DNA of 7,892 bases from an uncultured Bacillota bacterium. Lineage in GTDB: Bacteria > Bacillota > Clostridia > Lachnospirales > CAG-274. This document shows, piece by piece, positions 1-5,615 of the stretch. The translations under genes and the position numbers were made by a program. Below the pieces are notes generated by a model, which saw only the letters and a list, made by a program, of their open reading frames with translations, searched no databases and was not told the origin of the DNA. Numbering within the stretch: position 1 is the first letter of the stretch; each line of letters opens with the position of its first letter. The stretch is from positions 1 through 7,892 of the forward strand of contig CATZZP010000031.1 in NCBI GenBank assembly GCA_958426775.1, given 5' to 3'.

Positions 1-55
1 AAAAACTGACCTCCCATTCGTTAGATTTTTGGTCTAACTATTGGGGGTCAGTTCA
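1..55. mobile_element. IS3-family-like terminal end forming a long hairpin (partial, at window edge)
   Basis: Read leftward from position 55, the sequence begins TGAACTGACCCCCAATAG and continues into GTTAGACC. This has the look of an IS3-family inverted-repeat tip, which starts with TG and carries GACCCC and a GTTAGAC-like block. The inner part (4-25) is nearly the reverse complement of 33-53, so the segment folds into an imperfect stem with a short T-rich loop: AACTGACC and GTTAGA pair with GGTCAGTT and TCTAAC. I infer the end of an insertion sequence lying mostly outside the window, with its boundary at 55/56. It could instead be a tiny fold-back (MITE-like) element, or an intrinsic terminator for the leftward small gene, since poly-T follows the stem on the minus strand. 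No transposase is visible. Confidence 0.5.
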
Positions 56-69
56 TTTTTAACCGCCTT

Positions 70-279
70 TTATTTTTGGAAAAATTCCAGTATCTTAAAT
101 GTAATTTCCGTATCCTCGTTGTCAGGAGAAGCACTGTATTCTATTCCGCACAACTCGGGATATAACATTGTCCACCAACAGCTTGTGTTTACATCAGTCT
201 TGTTAGGACTGATATAAGTGCTGTTAGGTAAAGCAAGGCACAGCATAAGTGTAACAAGAAATATTCTCAAATTAATCAA
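70..279 (-). CDS. Hypothetical small exported protein
   Basis: This leftward frame has no recognisable family. Its N-terminus is hydrophobic (LRIFLVTLMLCLALP) and could be a signal peptide or a membrane anchor. A short polar region follows, with two cysteines and a Cys-Trp-Trp motif, and the protein ends in Phe-Phe-Gln-Lys. The frame opens at a GTG at 288, but the AAAAGGA ribosome binding site (296-290 on the minus strand) then lies only 1 nt away. The TTG at 279 has a 10-nt spacing, so I prefer it, giving 69 residues. The stop is 14 bp from the IS-like end at 55. The region has no competing frame on the other strand. It may be a genuine small gene or chance coding, because short length and a non-ATG start weaken the call. 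Confidence 0.4.
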   Translation of the reverse strand: MINLRIFLVTLMLCLALPNSTYISPNKTDVNTSCWWTMLYPELCGIEYSASPDNEDTEITFKILEFFQK

Positions 280-319
280 GTATATCACATCCTTTTATTA
301 AAGTATCCCCGTTGTTATG

Positions 320-361
320 TAAAATATTCATATATTTTAATGCTACTTTATGAATATTTTA
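320..361. repeat. Perfect 13-bp inverted repeat upstream of the pectate lyase promoter (putative operator)
   Basis: TAAAATATTCATA (320-332) is exactly mirrored by TATGAATATTTTA (349-361), with a 16-bp spacer. It lies between the two divergent genes and ends about 17 bp upstream of the likely -35 region of the pectate lyase promoter. Such a position would suit an activator or a regulator of both genes. A symmetric DNA-binding site is the simplest reading. An RNA hairpin is less likely because the stem contains only two G-C pairs and is not followed by a T-run. Confidence 0.5.
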
Positions 362-378
362 TAATTTTAACAAATATC

Positions 379-407
379 TGTACTTATAAGTTAAAATATG
401 ATATAAT
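379..407 (+). promoter_or_regulatory. Sigma-A promoter of the pectate lyase gene (extended -10)
   Basis: A consensus TATAAT at 402-407 is preceded by TGA (399-401), forming an extended -10 (TGnTATAAT). The best -35 at 17-bp spacing is the weak TGTACT (379-384), which is tolerable with an extended -10. The predicted start is near 414, giving a leader of about 28 nt before the ATG at 442. The leader includes AAAGGA (429-434 region) about 8 nt upstream of the start codon. Confidence 0.6.
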
Positions 408-441
408 TATTAAAAAATATAAACAAGAAAGGAATGAGTTT

Positions 442-3400
442 ATGAAGAAAAAAGGTATAGCGGCTTTATTAGCTACAATTATGCTGGTATCATCATTTAC
501 GGTGCCTACTTTTGCTCGTTATGATGTTGAGGGTAGCAATTATACCTTCAAGGACACAACAGACCTTGAGATTGATTATGACGACGGCAATGGAAATGTA
601 GTTCTTACATGGCCTGCTACCGATACAGAGGGTAATTTAATTAAGGACAACCCTCTTAAGGCAGAAGGACAGATACAATCTAACGGAAATCCTACAAGAG
701 GCTGGACAAACCCTACTAACGGTATGATTATCCAATATGACGGTTGGTTGCCTGACGGTACACATAACAAGGTAACAAATGATAATAAGCCTGAGCATAA
801 TGTAATCATGGGTCTTGTAGATACACCTACTGAATATCCTGTATATATTAAGGACCCTAAGGCGGCAGATGTAACTACTACGGAAGACGCGGTTAAAGTT
901 GCTTACATTGATACAACGGTTGTTGCTACGGGCTTTGCAACAGCGTATCAAATTCAGTATTCTCTTGATGGTACAACATGGATAGAGGATCAGATTGTTT
1001 CCACAATTAACCATGGAAAGAAGCTGACACGTGCTAAAGCTGACGGAACACTTGCAGATGATAATAAAAATACCTTCTTCTTGGAAGATCAGCTCACCGT
1101 ACCTCTTGCTAAGCTGGGTGAAATGGAGCCTGAAACAAAGTATTACATACGTATAAGAGCATTTGATGCAAGCAAGCCTGCCAGTAGAAATACTCCATAC
1201 AGAGTATATACAGGCGAGTTTGTAACCCCTGCTCAAGAAAAGTTGACGCCTGCTTTTGCAACTGTAGAGGGTGGCGGTACCTATTCCCAAGGCGGACGCG
1301 GCGGTGATGTGTATGTGGTTACAAACCTTACCGACAGCGTATCCGACCCACAGCCCGGCTCCTTACGTTACGGTCTTTTAAGAATGGACAGATCTGATGG
1401 CAATAAGCTTGCACCACGTACTATTGTTTTTAATGTGGGCGGTACAATTAATATTGATGAAAATGCGTCTAAGTCTGAACGCAGAATGAATATTACAAGC
1501 AATACAACTATTTTGGGTCAAACAGCACCGGGTGAAGGTATTACAATAGCAGGTTCATCTATGAAGTTTACAGGTGAAAATATTATTGTAAGATATATGC
1601 ACTTCCGTTTGGGTGACGGATATGATCTTGATGCGGCTACTGCTACAGGTAAATATATTGTAATTGACCATTGCTCATTTGGCTGGGGTGTAGATGAAGT
1701 ATTTTCCGCTAAGGAAATCCTTAACTCAAGTATTCAGTACAATATTATTTCATCAGGACTTGCAGTACCTGCTAAAAATGCCGAAAAGAACAGTGATGCC
1801 GAAGTTGCTGCAGGTGAGTCCGAAGCAAAGCATGGTATGGGTTCAATTATTAATGGTTATGAGGTGAGCTATACCCATAATCTTTGGGCACATAACGGTA
1901 CAAGAAATCCACGTTTTGAGGGTGGCTTTGAATATGAAGGTATTCGTTATGAAAATAAAATTGACTATGCTAACAATGTAATTTATAACTGGGGTCACAA
2001 TTCAACCTATGGTGGTGAAAGAGGTAAGGGTCAGATGAACTTTGTTGGTAACTACTATAAGCCGGGTCCTGAAACCCTTGAAAAGGTTAAATACCAGTTA
2101 TTTGATTGTGACGTCAGTGGAGAATATATAGGTTCTTACTATATAGCTGACAATGTTCTTACTTCCAGTGAAGCGGTTACCTCTGATAATACCCTTGGCT
2201 TTGTAGGGGATGGATATAATCAGCTTACTTCACCTGTTGAGCTTCAGGTACCTTATACTGCCACATCTGCTCAGGAGGCTTATATGGAGGTATTGAATAA
2301 TGCAGGTGCAAGCTACTTCAGAGACCCTCATGACCAAAGACTTGTAAATGAGGTTATAAGCGGTAAGGGCGGATTTATAAACAGTGATGAAGAGGCAGGC
2401 GGTGCAAACAAGGAGGTATTTACCTCTACCTATATAGATTCCGACAATGACGGCTTGCCTGATGATTATGAAACAGCTAACGGTCTTAATCCGTCTGATG
2501 CTTCAGACTCAGCAGATATAATTCAGGATGAAACAAGTATATATAATGGCTACTCAAATATCGAGGTTTATGCAGGTAATCTTGTAGAGGATTGGGGTAA
2601 CAGCACCGCAACTATAGAGCCATACTATCCACATGCAGAAATTATAAGCATTACAGATGAAAACAATACTGATATTATGGCTAAGTCAGGAAACACAACC
2701 CTTGTTGCAGGCAAAACCTATACAATATCCTTCTCCGAGCCTGTAACAGGTGATATTTTATTAAATGATATAACTGTAGCGACTGCTAACAGTAATGGTA
2801 CTGTTACAATAACCCCTGACCGGATGGGTGTATATAACTTATCATGTCTTATGAATGCTGCTGATCGCAGAGCATATACTTATGCAGTACCCGTAACAGT
2901 TGTAAATGGCGAAGGCAATTTAGACGGCTTTACATCAACTGACATAGGTTCAGTAGGTGCAAAGGGTGCAGATAACCTTGATGTAACAACAGGTACTCTT
3001 ATTTCACAAGGTGCAGGACGTATAGGTAGAACAAATACATCAAGCACTCAAAATCCTGATGCATTCCATTATAATTATAAGCTTGTTCAGGGTGACTTTG
3101 AATTTACGGCTAAAATAGATAATCTTGCTAAGATAGACTATTTACAGAAGTCAGGTATTATGGCAAGAGCAAGCCTTGACCCTGGTGCAGAGTTTTATAT
3201 GGCAGCTCTCACTTATATTAAGGGTGAGGACTATGCCGGTGCTACCGATGTTACAGGCGAAACCGTTAAGGCTAAGAATATTATGGCTGTTACCAGGACA
3301 ATACAGGGCAATACAGTAGCACAAAGAAAATTTATGGGCATACCTACTGTCAGAGACGGAGAAACACCAAACAGTGGCTACGGTCGTTTAACAAGGGTAG

Positions 3401-3807
3401 GTAATACAATTACAATTTCAGCATCTCTTGACGGACAGACATGGTATGAGCTCTTTACTTGGGAAACGAGCTTGCCTGAAGTATGCTACATAGGCTTTGC
3501 TACTTCTGCCGCACAGGATACAAGCGAAAAGGTGCGTTACAATGTAACAGCTTTCAGTGACATTACAATAAATGCAACAGATGTTAATACTGTCTTGGGT
3601 GATGCAGACTGTAACGGTATTGTAAGTGCCGAGGATGCGGCTTTAGTACACCAGTATGTTCTTGACAGGAATGGCACAAACATTACAGCACAGGGTATTT
3701 TAAATGCTTTAGTTGTAGATAATAGCTCAATTACTGCAACTAATTGCTCTCACATTCTCAGCAAGGCATTGGATAATAATTATAAATTCCCTGTTGAGGT
3801 ACAATAA
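442..3807 (+). CDS. Secreted multidomain PL1-family pectate lyase with C-terminal dockerin
   Basis: This 1121-residue exported enzyme is predicted to cleave pectate (polygalacturonate) by calcium-dependent beta-elimination outside the cell. I start it at ATG 442 because AAAGGA sits 8 nt upstream and a signal peptide follows at once: MKKK, a hydrophobic core, likely cleavage after Ala25. The frame is open back to 340, but that extension would bury the signal peptide. Domains in order are: an FN3-like module (about 145-265, ending TGEFVTP); a PL1 beta-helix (about 270-640) with VEGGGTYSQGGRGG, DHCSFGWGVDE at 409-419 and HNLWAHNGTRNPRF at 479-492, where Arg488 is the likely catalytic base; a calcium-binding DSDNDGLPDDYE loop (666-677); an Ig-like linker (about 730-822); a laminin-G/DUF1349-like module (about 828-1040); and a dockerin (about 1048-1117). 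The first dockerin calcium loop, DADCNGIVSAED, is canonical; the second is degenerate. The dockerin implies a cohesin partner not seen here. The lyase assignment is firm; the names of the accessory modules are less so. Confidence 0.9.
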   Translation: MKKKGIAALLATIMLVSSFTVPTFARYDVEGSNYTFKDTTDLEIDYDDGNGNVVLTWPATDTEGNLIKDNPLKAEGQIQSNGNPTRGWTNPTNGMIIQYDGWLPDGTHNKVTNDNKPEHNVIMGLVDTPTEYPVYIKDPKAADVTTTEDAVKVAYIDTTVVATGFATAYQIQYSLDGTTWIEDQIVSTINHGKKLTRAKADGTLADDNKNTFFLEDQLTVPLAKLGEMEPETKYYIRIRAFDASKPASRNTPYRVYTGEFVTPAQEKLTPAFATVEGGGTYSQGGRGGDVYVVTNLTDSVSDPQPGSLRYGLLRMDRSDGNKLAPRTIVFNVGGTINIDENASKSERRMNITSNTTILGQTAPGEGITIAGSSMKFTGENIIVRYMHFRLGDGYDLDAATATGKYIVIDHCSFGWGVDEVFSAKEILNSSIQYNIISSGLAVPAKNAEKNSDAEVAAGESEAKHGMGSIINGYEVSYTHNLWAHNGTRNPRFEGGFEYEGIRYENKIDYANNVIYNWGHNSTYGGERGKGQMNFVGNYYKPGPETLEKVKYQLFDCDVSGEYIGSYYIADNVLTSSEAVTSDNTLGFVGDGYNQLTSPVELQVPYTATSAQEAYMEVLNNAGASYFRDPHDQRLVNEVISGKGGFINSDEEAGGANKEVFTSTYIDSDNDGLPDDYETANGLNPSDASDSADIIQDETSIYNGYSNIEVYAGNLVEDWGNSTATIEPYYPHAEIISITDENNTDIMAKSGNTTLVAGKTYTISFSEPVTGDILLNDITVATANSNGTVTITPDRMGVYNLSCLMNAADRRAYTYAVPVTVVNGEGNLDGFTSTDIGSVGAKGADNLDVTTGTLISQGAGRIGRTNTSSTQNPDAFHYNYKLVQGDFEFTAKIDNLAKIDYLQKSGIMARASLDPGAEFYMAALTYIKGEDYAGATDVTGETVKAKNIMAVTRTIQGNTVAQRKFMGIPTVRDGETPNSGYGRLTRVGNTITISASLDGQTWYELFTWETSLPEVCYIGFATSAAQDTSEKVRYNVTAFSDITINATDVNTVLGDADCNGIVSAEDAALVHQYVLDRNGTNITAQGILNALVVDNSSITATNCSHILSKALDNNYKFPVEVQ

Positions 3808-3815
3808 TTAAACTT

Positions 3816-3847
3816 AAAGGCTTCGGGTTTTACCCGAGGCCTTTTTT
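3816..3847 (+). terminator. Intrinsic terminator after the pectate lyase gene
   Basis: AAGGCTTCGGGT (3817-3828) pairs with ACCCGAGGCCTT (3832-3843) across a 3-nt TTT loop, with one G-T wobble. A run of T follows directly. It starts 9 bp after the stop codon and separates the pectate lyase transcript from the stress operon downstream. Confidence 0.92.
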
Positions 3848-3900
3848 AGTACAAATTTTCTAAAATGATGAAAAAGTGAGAAAAAATAAGATTGAGTTAG

Positions 3901-3917
3901 ATTTAAAGAGATTTAAA
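3901..3917 (+). repeat. Tandem heptads at 10-bp period (degenerate CtsR-box-like)
   Basis: ATTTAAAGAG occurs twice in exact tandem (3901-3920), and the periodicity extends 2 bp to the left. Read as heptad-spacer-heptad (ATTTAAA, GAG, ATTTAAA), it has the spacing of the CtsR operator (RGTCAAA-NAN-RGTCAAA). Each heptad matches 5 of 7 positions but lacks the G and C of the GTC core. It lies about 34 bp upstream of the -35 hexamer. It may be an eroded CtsR site, a site for another regulator, or a chance AT-rich repeat. Confidence 0.3.
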
Positions 3918-3934
3918 GAGAAAATACGTTTTAA

Positions 3935-3961
3935 TTAGCACTCAACAAGCTTGATGGCTAA
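3935..3961. promoter_or_regulatory. CIRCE-like operator (HrcA binding site)
   Basis: The left arm TTAGCACTC (3935-3943) matches the CIRCE consensus exactly. After the canonical 9-bp spacer, the right arm reads GATGGCTAA (3953-3961) against the consensus GAGTGCTAA. In total 16 of 18 arm positions match. CIRCE is bound by the repressor HrcA, which is released on heat or protein-folding stress. The right arm overlaps the -35 hexamer of the mcsA promoter, so HrcA binding would block RNA polymerase. The two mismatches form part of that TTGATG hexamer. hrcA itself is not in this window. Confidence 0.85.
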
Positions 3962-3979
3962 CAAAAATGATGTTATACT
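3951..3979 (+). promoter_or_regulatory. Sigma-A promoter of the mcsA-mcsB-clpC operon
   Basis: The -35 hexamer is TTGATG (3951-3956), then a 17-bp spacer, then -10 TATACT (3974-3979; 5 of 6 to consensus). Transcription should start near 3986, giving an AT-rich leader of about 60 nt with no evident hairpin. The -35 lies inside the CIRCE element, a typical repressor arrangement. Confidence 0.75.
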
Positions 3980-4047
3980 TCATTTGTAAATAAAAAAGTG
4001 ATAATTAAGCAAAAACTATAGCAGAAAATCTACGGGAGGTATGTATT

Positions 4048-4566
4048 ATGTTATGTGATAAATGTAAATCAAATCAGGCAACTGTCCATATCAGACAAAA
4101 TATTAACGGTAATGTCAGAGAATATGATTTATGCGATAAATGTGCCGCTGCCTCCGACTTACTTAACGAAACTAATTTGTCCTTTGACAATTTGTTTGAG
4201 GGCTTTTTAAACGGAATGGGTCAGGGCGGTATGCTTTACGGAACAAACAAGGGTACAGATATTTGCAGTATATGCGGAGCTACCTACGATGATTTTGTGA
4301 ACGGCGGTAAGCTGGGCTGTCCTGATTGCTATGATACATTCAGAAATAGGATAAAAGGTGTGCTTAAAAATATTCAGGGCAGTACAAGACACACAGGCAA
4401 GGGCAGTGATGAGGCAAGACGTATTAAAACCCAAACGGCACCCAAGGAGTTGACTCAGGAGGAAAAACTTAAGAACGACCTTGAGCTTGCTATTAAAAAT
4501 GAAGAATATGAAAAAGCAGCGGAACTGAGAGATAAAATAAGGGAGCTTAAGGGAAAGGAGAGTTGA
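4048..4566 (+). CDS. mcsA: McsA, zinc-binding activator of protein arginine kinase
   Basis: McsA is the activator of the kinase McsB and belongs to the Firmicute protein quality-control system that feeds ClpC-ClpP. The 172-residue protein has four CXXC pairs in family order (Cys3/6, 29/32, 73/76, 91/94), expected to bind zinc. Its C-terminal UVR domain (about 137-170) contains AIKNEEYEKAAELRDKIREL. The length is close to that usual for the family. GGGAGG (4034-4039) lies 8 nt before the ATG. It is the first gene of the operon, where ctsR normally stands, and its stop is 4 nt from the mcsB start. Transcription probably depends on the HrcA-type operator upstream. Confidence 0.95.
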   Translation: MLCDKCKSNQATVHIRQNINGNVREYDLCDKCAAASDLLNETNLSFDNLFEGFLNGMGQGGMLYGTNKGTDICSICGATYDDFVNGGKLGCPDCYDTFRNRIKGVLKNIQGSTRHTGKGSDEARRIKTQTAPKELTQEEKLKNDLELAIKNEEYEKAAELRDKIRELKGKES

Positions 4567-4570
4567 TTAT

Positions 4571-5599
4571 ATGACAAAATGGTATGAGGATAAGGCACTT
4601 GATTCAAATGTTGTGCTTTCAAGCCGTGTCAGACTTGCAAGAAATATCAAGGGCTTCCCCTTTTCGGCTAAACTGACTGTTGAGCAGGCAAATAAGCTTA
4701 TAGCTCAGGTTAAGGACTCGGTTATAAATGACAGAACACCTTTAGGAGGAGCTTTTAAGTATATTTCAATGGTTGATACAGATAAAAATGAAAAGCTTGC
4801 TATGCTGGAAAATCATATTATCAGCCCCGAGTTATTGCAAAAGAAAATGCCTTGCGGTGTACTTGTAAATGAGGATAACTCGCTTAATATACTTATTAAT
4901 GAGGAGGACCATATAAGAATACAGGCAATTTGTCCCGGCTACAATATAGATAAGGCATGGGAGGAGGCTGACCGCATAGACAGCCTAATAGGTGAAAGTG
5001 TAAAATATGCCTATGACAATGAGTTTGGCTATTTGACCGCCTGTGTTACAAATACGGGTACAGGATTGAGAGCTTCATTTATGCTACACCTGCCTATGCT
5101 TGAGAGTAACGGTAAAATTCCACAGCTTGTTTCCAATGTAAGCAAGTTTGGTATGACAATAAGAGGTATATACGGAGAGGGTACCAAGCCTTTGGGTTCA
5201 ATTTACCAGATTTCAAATCAGATTACCTTAGGCAAAAGTGAAACGGAAATTATGGAATCCCTTAAAAATATAACCTCTCAGATTATTGAAAAGGAGAATG
5301 CTTTAAGAGAACAGGTGCTTAAAAATCAGCGTATTGAGGTTGAAGATGTTTGCTACAGAGCGTTGGGTGCTTTAAAATATTGTGTAAAAATAAGCTCTGC
5401 AGAGGCTCTTGACTTATTATCTAAGGTCAGACTGGGTATGATATGCGGTCTTATTGATAATAAGCTTTGCAAAACTAACATTTACAATGCAATGATGAGT
5501 GTACAGGGAGGAAATCTCCAAAGCCGTATAGGACATAGTGCAAATGAACAGGAAAGAGATACTCAGAGAGCTAAGTATTTAAGAGAAATTTTTGTATAA
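4571..5599 (+). CDS. mcsB: McsB, protein arginine kinase (ATP:guanido phosphotransferase fold)
   Basis: McsB phosphorylates arginine side chains and so marks misfolded proteins for ClpC-ClpP in the cytoplasm. The 342-residue protein carries the phosphagen-kinase signatures: SSRVRLARN (17-25), the NEEDH loop (110-114), the active-site block around Cys158 (CVTNTGTGLRAS, 158-169) and RGIYGEG (198-204). The C-terminal RDTQRA (329-334) corresponds to the RDxxRA phosphoarginine-recognition motif of McsB. One oddity is that the usual CPTN is CVTN here. The protein is about 20 residues shorter than the 363-residue Bacillus subtilis McsB, mostly at its ends. AAAGGAG (4554-4560), inside the end of mcsA, lies 10 nt before the ATG. 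The clpC start is 16 nt downstream of its stop, so all three genes should be cotranscribed. Confidence 0.96.
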   Translation: MTKWYEDKALDSNVVLSSRVRLARNIKGFPFSAKLTVEQANKLIAQVKDSVINDRTPLGGAFKYISMVDTDKNEKLAMLENHIISPELLQKKMPCGVLVNEDNSLNILINEEDHIRIQAICPGYNIDKAWEEADRIDSLIGESVKYAYDNEFGYLTACVTNTGTGLRASFMLHLPMLESNGKIPQLVSNVSKFGMTIRGIYGEGTKPLGSIYQISNQITLGKSETEIMESLKNITSQIIEKENALREQVLKNQRIEVEDVCYRALGALKYCVKISSAEALDLLSKVRLGMICGLIDNKLCKTNIYNAMMSVQGGNLQSRIGHSANEQERDTQRAKYLREIFV

Positions 5600-5615
5600 A
5601 AAGGAGGAAAAAATT

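Noticed and set aside
1..55. CRISPR repeat or pure intrinsic terminator reading of the left-edge hairpin
   Set aside because: There is a single copy with no spacers. The outer sequence looks like an IS3-family tip, and the stem's GC distribution is unlike a typical terminator, although terminator function cannot be excluded.
340..441. Upstream ATG (340) extending the pectate lyase by 34 residues
   Set aside because: It lacks a ribosome binding site, lies upstream of the likely promoter -10 (402-407), and would place the signal peptide 34 residues inside the protein.
576..809. Leftward 77-residue open frame inside the pectate lyase gene
   Set aside because: It is an antisense shadow of the pectate lyase coding region with no supporting signals.
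637..1290. Leftward 217-residue open frame inside the pectate lyase gene
   Set aside because: It is antisense to a well-supported coding region, has a cysteine- and arginine-rich composition typical of shadow frames, and has no promoter or ribosome binding site.
3986..4047. Riboswitch or attenuator in the mcsA leader
   Set aside because: The leader is only about 60 nt, AT-rich, and has no stem of note or terminator before the ribosome binding site.
4207..4434. Leftward 75-residue frame opposite mcsA
   Set aside because: It is a shadow of mcsA, whose sense protein carries all the family motifs.
5592..5615. TTG start at 5592 for ClpC
   Set aside because: It overlaps the mcsB stop and would translate the ribosome binding site itself. 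ATG 5616 has AAGGAGG at 8 nt and matches the usual ClpC N-terminus.
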